This document shows positions 1-11,786 of a DNA stretch of 64,000 nt, piece after piece. Under the pieces are notes generated by a model. The model was not told the origin of the DNA. It made no database searches and was given only the letters and a program-made list of their open reading frames with translations. Source of the stretch: Lophius americanus (lineage: Eukaryota > Chordata > Actinopteri > Lophiiformes > Lophiidae); the NCBI GenBank assembly GCA_037951165.1, contig JBBDHG010000019.1, positions 6,224,001 through 6,288,000 of the forward strand. The letters are read 5' to 3'. Each line of letters opens with the position of its first letter. The first letter of the stretch is position 1. The translations under genes and the position numbers were made by a program.

Positions 1-535
1 CTTATAAACAAGTATTGACTTTGGGACTGACTTTTGCGGCTCATCAAATTGTCACCTGATAGTCTTTTAGGACACTTTGTGAAAATATTTCATCATGATT
101 AATCCATTACGTGATGTTGTTTGTGGTTATTGTTATTGTTTGCTGCAGACATGTCCACCCCATTATGTCTTAGGTTTGGTATATTGATGCTATCAGATGC
201 TGTTTTCTGGACAGAAATGGCAGTCCAACAGCACAGTCCACATTTCAGGGGACCAAAAACATATTTTAGATAGTTAATAAGAAATTTAATCAGGTAAAAT
301 GACAAAATCCTCCTCACAAACTATCTGTCCATTCAACAGTGTTGTTACTAACTTATTATAAAATCCCCTTAAACATCTTCCCTCCTAATATGCCGTGTTC
401 TCAAGGCCTCTCATCTGCTCTCACCCTCACCTTCCGGTGTGCAGAAGTGATGAATTAACTGAATCTACAAATCACATTTGTGACACACTTTCTGTGTGTG
501 GATTTTTTTTGTGACGCTTCAATAGGCGACAGAGG
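1..535. other. Unannotated AT-rich DNA
   Basis: I see no coding potential and no recognisable repeat here. The short open frames on both strands have no domain signature and are what random AT-rich sequence gives. Confidence 0.5.
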
Positions 536-536
536 C

Positions 537-700
537 GGAGTTGGTAGAGCGGTCTCCACTTATCTGAGGTTCCAATGGCAGTTCCATTGCCATAGCCACT
601 GTCATCAATATATGAATATTTGCATGAATGGGTGAATTCTGGCTCGAGTTGTAAAGCGCTTTGGTTCAAGCAGAGTGGAAGAATTTACCATTTAAACAAA
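537..700 (+). repeat. tRNA-derived SINE-like fragment
   Basis: The head GAGTTGGTAGAGCGG matches a tRNA-type RNA polymerase III box A, followed about 30 bases later by a GGTTCCAAT box-B-like stretch. The body continues with GAATGGGTGAATTCTGG and GTTGTAAAGCGCTTTGG, a phrase shared with many teleost short interspersed repeats. The order (tRNA-like head, then unrelated body) is what defines a SINE. The copy is diverged and lacks a clear A-rich or simple-repeat tail. I infer a dead copy, not a tRNA gene: the middle does not fold into a cloverleaf. Confidence 0.55.
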
Positions 701-704
701 CCGG

Positions 705-1611
705 GACTATTTTGCATAATATATATATTTCCAGGTATGGGTGTTTGTGTGTCTGACAGTAATAAAATATTTGCAGCCGCAGTCCAAGCTTTTAAGTGTG
801 AAGTCACCTAATTTAATATTCACACACTGATGATCACACAGCTACGCATCGACAAAGTCAGTCTGGCAGCGGTACCTTTTGACATTCATTATTTTTTCAC
901 TAGATAACGCTATTTTTCTCTTTCATTCCTGTTTTGCAGAGCTGGAGTGGAGAACCTTGTGTAATAGTTAAGATGTGCAAGAAATTCGATTTTAGTGAAC
1001 CAAAAAAACTTTCAGAACTATGATTGATCATGTTGACCGGACCATAATGATGATTCAATAGGGACCTTAAGTTTGTTAGCTTTCTATCTTCAGGAGCTAT
1101 TGTAGCCAAATTTGCTGCATTATTAACCTTAAAATGCAATTTTTGTCCATGGTCCCTTACAACAAACAAACAAAACAAAACAAAGAAGAAGAAAAATCAG
1201 CTAGTGGTGATTCCGTTCTTTAATATTGATTGGTCTCCATATTATTGTTTTACCTCTGAGAGTTTTTACATTTTTAAGGTGTTATGAGTTTATATATCAT
1301 ATATGTAATAATGCATTTCTCTATCATTTATTCTCTTGAATCTGGTCAGGCTATCTGGTTCAGTAAAATATAACCAGGATATATTGCTTTCCAGTCCTTC
1401 ACCACCTTAAGAAATCTAATTTATTCAAAAAACCTAACTTACATGGAAAGTTTTCTAACACAATTAACCATTTTCATACACCCATGACAAGGAAAGGGAC
1501 AAGGAAAAAAACGCTCTGGATCTTAAGATCATGTCAGTATGATCACCATCCTTAAATCTTTGTGTTTTTGGGTTCAGTGTGGTGATATGGTATGTAAAAG
1601 TCAATAAACGA
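705..1611. other. Unannotated AT-rich DNA
   Basis: There is no recognisable gene or repeat. The 92-codon minus-strand open frame at 900-1178 contains no family motif and is treated as chance. Confidence 0.5.
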
Positions 1612-1675
1612 ATAACAAATAATAATAATAATAATAATACACTTCATTTATAACGCACTTTACATTTGGATCAAA
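1612..1675 (+). repeat. (AAT)n microsatellite plus LINE-like tail phrase
   Basis: About nine AAT units are followed by CACTTCATTTATAACGCAC, a phrase of the kind seen at the 3' ends of teleost LINEs next to ATT repeats. The same repeat unit tails the LINE at 42 kb in this window. Only the microsatellite is directly certain. Confidence 0.6.
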
Positions 1676-1914
1676 GCAGATAAATCACTTAAGGTGAGTG
1701 AAGAATGGAGATTGATGTGCTGCAAAAAAAAACATTGGCATGTTGAATATTATTTAATTTGGTTCATTTATAAAGTTAGGGTAATTTTAAAAAGGCATCA
1801 GACTCCAAATAATAAAATTTAAGTTTTCTGGAAAAAATAATCTAATGGAGCTCAGGATGAATCCGGATAATGGCAGCTTTACTCAGACCAATTCTGCTGT
1901 ATAAACTATGAAAT

Positions 1915-2050
1915 GACATAGTCAAGGTATAGGACTATGTATATTAAATACTTAAGGTTTAGGATTATGTAAGTGATATAGTCAAGGTTTAGGACTTAAT
2001 TTTTGACATAGACCATGTTCAGGACTATGTATGTGACATAGTTAGGGTTT
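1915..2050 (+). repeat. 30-bp tandem repeat, about 4.5 copies
   Basis: Units begin at 1915, 1945, 1975, 2005 and 2035 with an exact 30-base period. The unit is close to GACATAGTCAAGGTTTAGGA followed by CTATGTATGT. Copies 1, 3 and 4 match best and copy 2 has lost the leading GACATAGTC. No reading frame runs through the array. Confidence 0.85.
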
Positions 2051-2169
2051 TTTTAAAATATGGGTTGTGTAGAGGAGCACAGAATTTTAAGCAAGACTAA
2101 ATCCTGGCTATTCTTCTTCTGGCTCTTGGTATTTAAGCAACGGATGCCCCTGTCTCTTCAAGGGAAGAT

Positions 2170-2710
2170 AGCACAAGGTCAACATGCAGCTGGGGCATAA
2201 TTTCAGTCACTGTCATCAATGTTGTAATCATTGATCTCATCTACCTGAACAACCTCATTTCAGTTAAAAAGTCTTATATGTTTATTGGATGGCACACCAA
2301 AATCATATGTAATTATCTGTGCACCATTAATGCATCCAGGGGTGAAAGGCAGCGTTGTTCTGGAGTTAAATATTGGTGTTTTTGCTATCCATTCAAAAAT
2401 AATTGTTGATGGAATAAAAGATTTGAGGATGTGCCTCAGCCAGTCCCTCATAAAAGATAAATGCTACTCCTGAAATAGTAATGGACCAGGTGCAAATTCA
2501 CCTGGCTTTTTAAGGGAAATGGAGGCGACAGATGATTAGTTTAATTTCTCTTATGCCCAAAACACACCTATTATTACGAGACTATATGCAACCCCCTTCC
2601 AACTTGAATTTAGACCAGACTGTGGATGGTTTATCTAGTGTGATATGCAAATTGAATGCGGATTCACATTCTTTCCTCTGCAAGATGCAAATAAATTATA
2701 TCTCATTCGA
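2170..2710 (-). pseudogene. Possible Harbinger-type transposase relic
   Basis: On the minus strand, the 63-codon open frame at 2451-2260 ends with the phrase PGCINGAQI. This resembles the GxIDGTHI segment around the first catalytic aspartate of Harbinger/HARBI1 nucleases, here with Asp replaced by Asn. Acidic sequence with repeated D/E follows toward 2200 after a stop. Only this one block is suggestive: I cannot find the other two acidic catalytic positions or terminal inverted repeats. It could be a chance similarity or another DNA transposon. Confidence 0.25.
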
Positions 2711-3004
2711 TTCTAAGGGATGTTAGATTGTACAAGAAATTCAGTCTTCAGAGATTTGTTTTAAATTATGTAAATTTGAGTTGTACTCAAATGTACTGGA
2801 AGCTTATGATCATGTTATGATCAGCAAAACCATTATTTCTCCCATGAGTAGCTCTGGGCAGCCTTAAATGCTCCTTACCCAAGTCACAAAGGACCTTCTT
2901 ATTATGAAAACTTTGATGACAACATGAAGGGAAACTATCCTCGTGTTTGTAAGAAGGAGAAGCCTTTATTCTTCTCATTCATTAGTATGTAAATGTAAAG
3001 AAAA

Positions 3005-3190
3005 TTAGTTCTCTTAATTTAACCCATCCTTATGGACGGTCGGTATCCCATTACAGTGCCAGTGAAAAGATTTGCAGTACAGAGTCTTGCTCAAGGCCTC
3101 AATGACATGTAAACCGCAGGGCCTTAGACCGTACTGCACCCCTTCTGGTTGGGGGACTACCATTCTGCCTGCTGAGCTGTAGCCATCCCC
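3005..3190 (-). repeat. tRNA-derived SINE fragment (minus orientation)
   Basis: Read on the minus strand, the element starts with GGGATGGCTACAGCTCAGCAGG, a box-A-like head. It continues with an AACCAGAAGGGGTGCAGTAC segment and ends in a body with CTTGAGCAAGACTCTGTAC. The GATGGCTGTAGCTCAG head recurs at 49.1 kb in the same orientation, so both are copies of one SINE family. The copy is about 185 bp and diverged. Confidence 0.55.
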
Positions 3191-3203
3191 AAAACAACCT
3201 GGC

Positions 3204-3800
3204 TTATAAACCCATAATGAGTGTTACATATGCAGGGACAGTTAGTTCATACATGTATGAAACTCGATTGGCCAACAAGGAATAAATCCACAACCCTGAG
3301 ATTGAGAGTCTCACACTCAACCAACTGAGACTGGCTAGGAAGGCGAGAAAACAACCTGCATGACGGTGATTATGCAAACATTTATACCCTCCCTTAGTAT
3401 AAGTTTTCTTTGTACTCTCTCTTAGTGGTAAGTATTTCAGCAGAATGTTGGTTATGGGCAAATTGGGAGCATTGGTACCACTTGGGAACATACTATAAAC
3501 ATCTGCAAAATCACATGAATTTAAATCTGCATGACAAAACCACACAGATTCATGTTTTGGGGGCCGGTCTTTGTACTCATGTGAGCCCCTACAATATGTA
3601 AAGTTGGGGTCTGTTGGACCCACCTCCTTGACAACTCTACCAGAATAAAAGACCCTTGAAGCATATTTCCATTTACAACCTAAAATCCTTGGGAAACGGT
3701 TGGTAATGATGGCATCGGGATAAGTTTTGCGGGCAGATGTAGTCATTAAATTTGCTAGCATCTGGTTCAGCACACAGCAAAACCTTGTAAGACACATAAT
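3204..3800 (-). other. Unassigned stretch with a 197-codon open frame and a tRNA-like motif
   Basis: The minus-strand frame 3797-3204 is open for 197 codons, long for random sequence, but I recognise no domain in it. It runs into a second tRNA-like module at about 3240-3345 (minus strand TCTCAGTTGGTTGAGTGTGA, then GGGTTGTGGATTT), which looks like a tRNA-Leu-type SINE head. Because the C-terminal quarter is repeat-derived and no start context or splice structure is evident, I do not call it a gene. Confidence 0.3.
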
Positions 3801-3804
3801 CGTC

Positions 3805-4800
3805 TTTGTTAGAGCAGGTGTAAAGCCAAAGACTCAGTCAAAGCCCAGAGTGAGCTCTTAGAAACTGAGTGGAGACATGGGACCAATATCAAATGTCCCC
3901 AATCTAAAATGGATAGCTTATGACAGCAAGAGAGCCACGAGGGCCAATCTGGTAAATGAGTGAGAGAGGAATGGGTGGAAAGTTTGTCATGAGCTGATTA
4001 AAGTGGGCTGTACAGGCTTCACAAGCCGGTCCCTGGACATGAGGTCATACAGGCACTGTTCCCGGGACTTCAGGTCTCGGTCTGGTAAATGGCATAGGAA
4101 CCCTACTTAGGCAACACTGTTCCATTCCTTCTGACCACTCTGATAAGTTAAAATAACTTCAGTTTATAATGTATTAGCTTGGATTAAACCAATGGAATCA
4201 TTGAAACATTCTTTAGAATGTAATTCTAGTTTCTTTAAAAGCTGCATCCTTAAATGTCAAACAGAGACAGTCACAGTGCACTTCAAACTAGGTCTTGAAT
4301 TGTGAAGGAAGTATAAAAGTTTTTTTTGGTCAGTCTTTATTTTCTTTATTTAGCAGCTCTGCTCTGTACTGCAGACACTTTAAAAGTGGCGGGTGGCCTA
4401 CCTGCTATTTAGGTGGGATGATAAACTCAACATTCTTTTCAAGTATGCACAGGAACGTACTGTCCTTTTTTGCTACATCTTGCTGTGGCATGGGCAGGGT
4501 CACATCCACATATCCGTACGTATATAGGTGGATATGTGAGGTCATATGTGCATGAATGGACTTGTACCTACGTTCAGGGTAATGTCCTGAAGGACATGTA
4601 ATCGTGCTTTCCAATGTCCTTTTTTTAAATGTCAGTAAAAGCAGAATGAGGGCGAATCAGGGCAGAAAAGGAGATTAATTAAAGACCTGGAGGATAGTTG
4701 GACACGGAAAGACTTTAACACTGATAGATGGTCAGGATTTAGGATTTAAATTTTACTTGTTTACGCATTGCTAATTTTACTTGTAATTTCTCTTCAATAC
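3805..4800. other. Unannotated DNA
   Basis: There is no recognisable gene or repeat. The open frames at 4295-4555 (plus) and 4614-4405 (minus) overlap each other and carry no domain motif. Confidence 0.45.
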
Positions 4801-4849
4801 ATATTACTTAAAGATGAACACAACTGTCACAATACTGTCTAAACCCATT

Positions 4850-5075
4850 GCATCATTCATTACTTCAGCCCAGGGCCATCACAGAGAACCACCCACCCAC
4901 TAGGACGATTTATTGTCCCCAGTTTACCTATAGGGCATGTTGCATGTTTTTGGACTGTGGGAGGAAGCCAGAGCGTCTGAAGGGAACCCATGCATAAACA
5001 AGGAGAACGTGCAACCTGAACACAGAGAGGCCACAAGGGCAGAGGTGTATTTTAACCGGGCACCGTCTTGTTGAA
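4850..5075 (+). repeat. Common teleost LINE 3'-end-type repeat (L2/CR1-like)
   Basis: The phrases CCTATAGGGCATGTTGCATG, TTTGGACTGTGGGAGGAAGC, GGGAACCCATGCATAAACA and GAGAACGTGCAACCTGAACA occur in order, followed by a GGGCACCGTCTTGTTG ending. This block is a very widespread fish repeat that I associate with LINE (L2/CR1-type) 3' regions. The family name is from memory and not certain. A related block lies at 36595-36785. Confidence 0.55.
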
Positions 5076-5079
5076 AGAA

Positions 5080-5880
5080 AAGAGTTATTTCTAAAATTGC
5101 TCACAGAAAAACTATAACGATTTAAAATAGTTGAGACTGATGTCAAAAAAATTGTTGATTTACAATCAGCCAAGACCGAAGCTTGTGAGGAAGATACATG
5201 GCTGCTTGTACTTTCAGCCCCTACCTCTATTGAAGGCTTCGTTTAGGGGGGTTCAATATTTTACTCATCACTACCCCCAAACAAAGTCCATGTAAAAGAT
5301 TTCTGCGGAGAATGATGTGGTCGAAACCTGGATGGCAAACTCAAACTATGTTGCATTAGTAAATTGTATGTCTTAAACTGTTGTTAATAAAATCCTCCAG
5401 CCATTATTGTCAAAGCACAAAAATGTAAAAATCACATGAAACCAATTATTTGATCTTAAACAAGAAAAAAATGTCACCTCAGATGTCGAGTGCTTTGATT
5501 TTAGCAGTAAATCAGAGGAAACAATATATATTTTATAACTCTGATCTTATATTTGAACTTGCATGATATGCAAAAGTTTCATCGGTTGGATATTTTGAGG
5601 TATAAATTAAAAGGAGAGCAAATAAATATGAGTCAACATTATTTCGATCTTGCTGTTCAAATGTGAATCACCAGCAGTTGTTTGCAGAGGGAATAATGCT
5701 GAATCAAACCGAGATAAATCTATCCCATTAATCATTGGTGAGAGAAAAAAAAATGTATATAAATAAATAAATATAAGATGTGCAATCATTTGTCTTCCAA
5801 TTCATAGCAGTATCAGTGAGCTTTAATCTTAACCGTTCAAATCATTGTAAGGCTGTTACTGTGTGTGTGCGCATTTAAGT
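5080..5880. other. Unannotated AT-rich DNA
   Basis: I recognise nothing here. Short A/T runs and chance open frames only. Confidence 0.45.
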
Positions 5881-5885
5881 GGGGG

Positions 5886-6020
5886 TTGGCAGCCTGTCAG
5901 AGCAGGAAACCTGGTAAGACAAATGAGCAGACCACGGGTTCGAGCCCTAGGCAGCCAACAATCCTGATAGATGGTTGAAGACTGACTTAAAATGTCTTGG
6001 TTATTGATGGTCGCCCGTTG
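5886..6020 (+). repeat. tRNA-like SINE head
   Basis: CACGGGTTCGAGCCCTAGGC is a good pol III box B, preceded by AGAGCAGGAAACCTGGTAAG, which could be a degraded box A. No copy of the same body is seen elsewhere in the window, so the family is unknown. The sequence does not form an intact tRNA. Confidence 0.4.
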
Positions 6021-6049
6021 GCATTAAAAATACATCGCAGCTTTGACCT

Positions 6050-6065
6050 AAACACACACACACAC

Positions 6066-6121
<56 letters not shown>
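6050..6121 (+). repeat. (CA)n microsatellite
   Basis: About 35 CA units with a single CG interruption near 6069. Confidence 0.97.
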
Positions 6122-6123
<2 letters not shown>

Positions 6124-6689
6124 AAACGAAGCTGTTGAACTCTCTCAGAAAACTTTAAAATCTTTCCATTTTTGTGTTTTTTTTTCTGTGTACTGAGCAG
6201 AACCAGTTTGTGTGCATTTCTACTTTCTCAACAACAATACCAATACTTCATTTATTGCTATTTCTTTTATACGCACAGATGTCACAACCCAACTGTAGAA
6301 CCTTGACCGAAAGGGTAGAGACCGGAGAAGATCTTGTGTGATTTATTAACAGAAAATAAGCCATGACGTAGACATACTGCTATGCCCAAACCACAATTAA
6401 GCCTAGACTATGCAATATATAAGTTCAAGTTTCTGTTAAAATATTTTATCTTTATCAATAATAATCTTAAACAGAGAAGGTTACTTGTTTTAATACATTC
6501 TATTGAACTGTTTAAACTATTAACAAGGTTTACCATATGCAGTCACCCATAATCCTGTATCCACATCACCATGCCCCGCCCTCAGGATACTGGTACATGC
6601 TGGAAGCAATTTAAGACGGATGAAGAGGGACACAAATGCAGAAGACAGATGAAATGCATAAAAGAGATGACGGAAATTAATGATGAGAA
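6122..6689. other. Possible gypsy 3' internal remnant and unassigned DNA
   Basis: Minus-strand sequence just below the RNase H relic (about 6690-6520) reads without a convincing protein family. It may be the far 3' internal part of the gypsy element joined after loss of integrase, because the RNase H end runs straight into it. This is inference: no integrase motif (HHCC or DDE) was found. Confidence 0.3.
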
Positions 6690-7630
6690 GCTCTAGACAA
6701 TGCATCTACCACTACATTCGCTCAACCCTTGATATAAGGATATCCAACCAGTATGACTGTAACATCAGTGACCATTTTATTAACCTCTAGTTTGGGAACA
6801 GCAGAGAGTTGAGAAAAGTCAAGGGGCTGTGGTCAGTGTAGACCACAACTGGCTAGACACAAGAACCGACATAGACATCAACATGCTTTTATGCCCACAG
6901 CAATGCTAGCTTTTCTTTCTCTATGGTTACATCATTTTGTTCCAAGAATTTAACTTATTGGAAAAGAAGTGCACTGGTTTATAATAACATAGGTCATCAG
7001 CCCTTTTGGAGAACAGGCTGAGGACCTGTTCGCCTATAGGCACTTGCGCCCACATAGATGCCCAGCATCTACCAGCAACAAAACCTTTTTGAATGCCTGT
7101 TGCCAGACTGTAGACCAAATAAAAGTTGTTCCCCCTTCAACAGGTCAGTTAGTGGGGAAACTACTTCAGAAAAATTCCTGTAGTAGCTCACTAGGCCTCG
7201 GAACCCATCATTTTTGTTCTTACTAGTATGTTGTGGATACCGTTCCACAGTTTGGATCTTCTCCTGAAGTGGACGCACTGGATCCTGCCCTACCACCCTA
7301 CCAAGGTATAAATCCGATCGTTGCTCGGGCGAACTCACGCTTTGCAAGAAGGATGCCGAGGAGCGCATCGGCCAAGCGGTGGAATAGAGTCCGGATTTGT
7401 TCCAAATGAAAAGGCCTTGTATCTGAAAAGTCAAGGATGTTGTCTGAATAGACTGTACATCCCCCCAGTATTTTGTTCGTGAGCCTCTGGAAGGTTACAA
7501 GAGCGTAACACAACCCAAAAGGTATGACTTTGTAAGAGTACAGACTTTTCATTCCAATGGATATGTAGCTAGACAACAGCTACTCACAGACACATTGCAG
7601 TGATGAGGTACACTGTACAGGATTTAGTCA
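6690..7630 (-). pseudogene. Ty3/gypsy retrotransposon pol relic (RT and RNase H)
   Basis: The minus strand encodes, in broken frames, a Ty3/gypsy pol segment. From 7576 downward it shows the RT phrase SLYSYKVIPFG, then TFQRLTNKIL, then the catalytic box written VYSDN where family members have YxDD. RT helices ending in FARATIGFI follow, then the linker VSYYRNF. Around 7118-6927 comes the start of RNase H (VHFFSNKLNSW). Further RNase H-like peptides, ending in a VVDALSR-type phrase, continue to about 6700. At least four stops or frameshifts and the Asp-to-Asn change in the catalytic box make it inactive. Gag, protease, the RT fingers and integrase are missing. The 3' half of RNase H is the least certain part. 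Confidence 0.88.
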
Positions 7631-7634
7631 GCGG

Positions 7635-8430
7635 TAACGGATACACACATAAATAATGAGATGTCCAAAAGGCTAATCATCTACAGTTTTATTCAAATAA
7701 CAATGAGAGCATCTCAAAACATTTCTCCAAAACACCTCTAAGTTAAAATCCAGTCATCTGTCGATACAGCTGCTTCAAAAGCAGTTGATCATAAATATGT
7801 GTGGCAATAACATCAGGTAGAGAATTTTTTACTGCTCCAAAATTATGAAGCCAAACATTTTTGAAAACTGTCTACTTTTAATGTGAAACACCATTGCATA
7901 AAACGATCATTCAAGTTCCACGTAAATCCGGGTGTATTTGCTTCTCATCTTTACAACTCATCTGAAAAAACACTGGTAGTAAGTTTAAGGGAACGGGAGA
8001 ATAATTTTGAGATAATGATGATATGAATAATTTTGAGATTTTTCTGCGCCCTACTGATCAGCAGCTGCAGAATCGGTGCACAAGCAGACTCGGACTCAAA
8101 CAAACAGAAAAATGTCCAAGGCTCTCAATATTACATTTTGGCAGCAATTGTAAATTACCCAAAATATGGAAATATCTCGAACTCCAACGAATCGTCAGAA
8201 ATCAATACCACTTTTAATTAAATCAAGTTTAAACTGCTGCAGGGACAACTTTGCCTGTTCAATCTGACTGAATAGCATTTTTTCGTTCGCCAATTGCCTT
8301 TCAATGTCTTGAAAGGTTTGTAAGACTGCCCCTTGACAAATTTGTGCTCGAAGCGGAATATAGTTCTGGTGATGAAATAATAACATCCATAATAATATGC
8401 TTATTATTTTTATTGTTCGACTGTTTGGCT
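7635..8430. other. Unassigned DNA with a short coiled-coil-like open frame
   Basis: The minus frame 8386-8195 encodes a Q/L/K-rich, helix-prone peptide (FQDIERQLANEKMLFSQIEQ) with heptad-like spacing. It is the kind of tail found on transposon accessory (Myb-like) proteins, but nothing diagnostic is present. I see no other feature. Confidence 0.3.
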
Positions 8431-8434
8431 CCTC

Positions 8435-8938
8435 TGTGACAATTCCTTTCAGACTCTTGCCTCTCTGCCCTTTGCAGGTTCTCAGTGTTTCCTCTCTCTC
8501 TTTTGCCCTCTACTCTCTTTCAGCGGCTGTCTGTTGACTGGAGGAGTGACACCATACACCTGAGTCCCGGCTGAGCTGCGCACATGCTGGTCATCACCTC
8601 CTCTACTGCTGCATATCAGCCCTGGCTTCTCCCCGGCTCATCGCAAAGTTATCCAACAGTTTACGTGGACGTATTTAGTCATAAGAGTATTTTTGGGGGA
8701 ACTAAGATCTCTTATTTTTGCTAATCCGTGCAGTTCCTTTTTTTCCTGTGCTCAGGAGGCCGTGCTCTACTTCGTGCTTGCCTTCCTGCTCAGCAAAGGG
8801 ATCGACACCTCAGCCCTGCAGCCATCCTCCCTCACCTCCCCATTACTCTCCCTGGCTTTGTTTTATTAAAGACAATTGCATTCACATCTTTCATCTCTGA
8901 TTCTGCTCCTGGGTCCAAACCTTTACTTAACCCTGACA
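8435..8938 (+). mobile_element. Solo LTR, Ty3/gypsy-like
   Basis: The segment begins TGTGACAATTCC and ends CCCTGACA, the TG...CA termini typical of gypsy LTRs. A pyrimidine-rich body is followed by an ATTAAA polyadenylation-type signal near 8865 and the phrase GCTCCTGGGTCCAAACC just before the end, which I associate with teleost gypsy LTR 3' ends. No internal region lies on either side in the matching orientation, so it is probably a solo LTR formed by LTR-LTR recombination. I do not see a clear 5-bp target duplication. Confidence 0.65.
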
Positions 8939-8939
8939 A

Positions 8940-9750
8940 TTCTCTGAACATGCTTGTGTTCTACAACTTCTCGCTGTAATGAACTAAATATATCAAATGA
9001 TATCAAACTAAAAAAGACTAAATTATAGGAAAATATAAATTTTACCATAATTCCAGCTTTATTACCATCAGCTAGTCAGTTTGCTGCTTGTGTTCATCAG
9101 ACATGAACGTATAGTGAAGAAACATTAAGTGTGTTGCATAAATGTAAGAATGTTATGCTAGACCCCAGATCCAACTTGATTGTATCATGCTCCAACTGCA
9201 ATTAAAGCGATTATTTTTGTTGCTGTTAAATCACTGTTTACCAACACCTATGGAGACAAACCAGTAGTAGTTGGACTAAGCGGTGTCTTCTGAGGACTAG
9301 AATTCCTTGAATCGCTATTTCAATATCCCAAAATGATTTACTATTCTTTAAAACTTTTCTGGTTCGATTGAAGAGAGGTTCTCCCTAGGGTGTTAATGGG
9401 CTTCAAATTCCAGGAACCTACAGGAAACAGTCAGACCGACAGGGGAAAAATGAACACACAGCAGGCCCTGCTAAAGCACTGGACCGTCACACATGCCACT
9501 TAATGCATCTAGCTTTTTTTAAGATTGTGTACCCACAGTCAATGCATCGACATTAAATCACTTGTGAACACTGTATGTTATAGCCCAGCTCATGGCGAAA
9601 ACGAAGGTGAGCTAACAGCAGGCATTTTGGGTAAAGCAAAGTTATTATATAATTGAAACAAACATAAATGGATGAGACACAAAAGAAATGAAGACAACCG
9701 TGAGTGGACAGCAGTCAAATCAAAGAAATAAGTTTGACCAAATGAACTGC
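8940..9750. other. Unannotated AT-rich DNA
   Basis: No recognisable gene or repeat. Confidence 0.45.
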
Positions 9751-9754
9751 CGGG

Positions 9755-10035
9755 GAAAACTGTAGCTCAGTTGGTAGAGCCGTCAACCACCTATCAAAGT
9801 GTGGGTGGTTCAATCTGCAACTCTTACGGTCTACTTGCTATCTTTCCCTTGAGCAAGGTACTGAACCCCAAGTTGCTCCCAATGGCTATTTCAATGGTGT
9901 ATGACCGATGGCATGAATGGATATGACCAGGTGGTGTTTTTTTGGAAATTACGAAATTTCGTGTGAATGGGTCAATGCTTTTTGTAAAGCATTGGTGGGT
10001 AAAGCAGACCAAATAACGTACTATAAAAGTAGAGT
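9755..10035 (+). repeat. tRNA-derived SINE-like element
   Basis: The head TGTAGCTCAGTTGGTAGAGC at 9759-9779 is a textbook box A, and GTGGTTCAATCTGC about 35 bases on is a box-B relic. The body shows TTGAGCAAGGTACTGAACCC, CAAGTTGCTCCCAATGGC, two GAATGG-type motifs and GTAAAGCATTGGTGGG, the same architecture as the copy at 537-700. The 3' end is not sharply defined. Confidence 0.65.
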
Positions 10036-10039
10036 TCAT

Positions 10040-11435
10040 AACTCTAAAAATAAAAATTGCTAACCTTATTTTCTTTAAAAGGCTTGAATGAAGGACATTT
10101 TCTATTCTAACCAATAGCTGAGTATCATCTGCATAACTATGATGTTGTACACCATCAGTTTGAAAAAAAAATGGGCAAAATTACCCACGTAGTGTTGAAT
10201 AAATATGAATTTGAATTGTAGTATATACTTTTCAACTCTTAAAGAGTGCCCATAAGTTTTACGAAAGGTTCCAACGGACATTCAATAGATTTTTTTTAAA
10301 GTAAAACACAGAGTTCGAACAAGTTTCAGAAAGAGTTTAACAGTCTTATCTTAGGATATGCCATACGAGCTATATTTGGTTTGGTTTTAGTTGACTCATA
10401 TCCACCCATATGAGTTTGATTCTCTTAGTTGAAATAATTGGTTTATAAATTGATGTATTGTCGATACTTTTTGAGTTTTGTTTTTTTTATCAATCTTTTA
10501 TTAAACAGAATAAAGTATTAATAAAAAGGATTCATTAAAAAGGATTCATTTTCTTTTCTTTTAATATGCAGGTACTTTATGTAGAATATATAATCATGGA
10601 ATAGAGAGTGGACCGATGAAGAAACCACAATACTAAAACTCAACTGAATCACAGGGATGAAGTGTTACCTTGCAGAACAGACATGAAATTAAGAAAATAA
10701 GAGGTAAATGAGAGATATAGGCTAGAATTAGTTAAGTTTGGTTAATAAAGTAGGCTAGGTAGTTCCTACCCGCAAAGCATAGAATAAGGTGAAATGATTG
10801 ACAGTATCAAGGCGGAGTCATCTCCGTCTGCAACCCAAAATAGAACAGTTGTAACTCATCTATGTACTATGGAGTGCCTTTAAAATAAATTGAAAACCCA
10901 TGTTTGTTCAAAAAACATATCCATTCTTTCATTATCTGTAACCGATTATACTATTCAAATGCAATTAAATAACTTTCAGAACTTGCGATTGAAGTTGCAT
11001 TTTGGACATTGTTCTATAGTTTACTTAGAAAAAGAGGGGTCCAATTGAGGTTTCCTGAGTTGTGAGTGAATAATGGCATACTTGGAGCTACATCAGAGAC
11101 CGGGCAATTAGGTAAAAAGGTTAATACTTGATCAAATGCAAAGGTAACAGTGCAAAAAAAAATATTTTATTTTCATCCATTTTCATTTGTCTTGAGTTTG
11201 ATTGCTGAGAAAAGGAGTTTATTTAATTTTTATCTCCTAATTTTAAATGCTGCAAAATGGTCACTGCTCTTTGAATTAATAGAAAAGTGCATCTGGATTG
11301 GAAAAAACATAGCGGGAATAAGAAAAATAAATAAAAACAATCACAGAACGTGAAAAAAAGCTTTAAAAATGCTCTTGCATTTTAACGTGTAATATTTTAA
11401 TAATATATATACATTTTTTATGATAGTCATTTTTG
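10040..11435. other. Unannotated DNA with short repeat scraps
   Basis: Around 10915-10950 the phrase CCATTCTTTCATTATCTGTA resembles the start of the LINE/SINE tail repeats common in fish, but it is too short to assign. No coding sequence is recognised. Confidence 0.4.
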
Positions 11436-11439
11436 GAAC

Positions 11440-11786
11440 AGCTTCATGATCAGTGAATTCACCACAGCTGATATTATAGCTGATATCTTTGCTGCTTTTC
11501 CCCCGTCTGTATCTCTCCTCACCTGTGCCCCTTTCTTTCTCGCTCTCACTCTATTTTTTTCGAACCCGACCAATCAATACAGTAGGCCGTCCACCCTGAG
11601 TCTTGGATCTGCTCGAGATTGCTGCCTGTTAAAGGGCAGTTTTTTCTCGCCATTGTCGCCAAGTGCTGCTCAAAGAGGAATTTGTTGGGTCCTGTAGATA
11701 ATTATATAAAGAGTCTGGTCTAGACATGCTCTTTCTGGAAAGCACCTTGAGACAACTGTTGTTGTGAATTGGCGCTATATAAATAA

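Noticed and set aside
3204..3797. 197-codon minus-strand open frame as a host gene
   Set aside because: No recognisable domain, no splice or start context, and its C-terminal part overlaps a tRNA-like repeat head.
9759..9830. A functional tRNA gene (perfect box A TAGCTCAGTTGGTAGAGC)
   Set aside because: Box B is degraded, no cloverleaf stem closes, and a SINE body follows directly.
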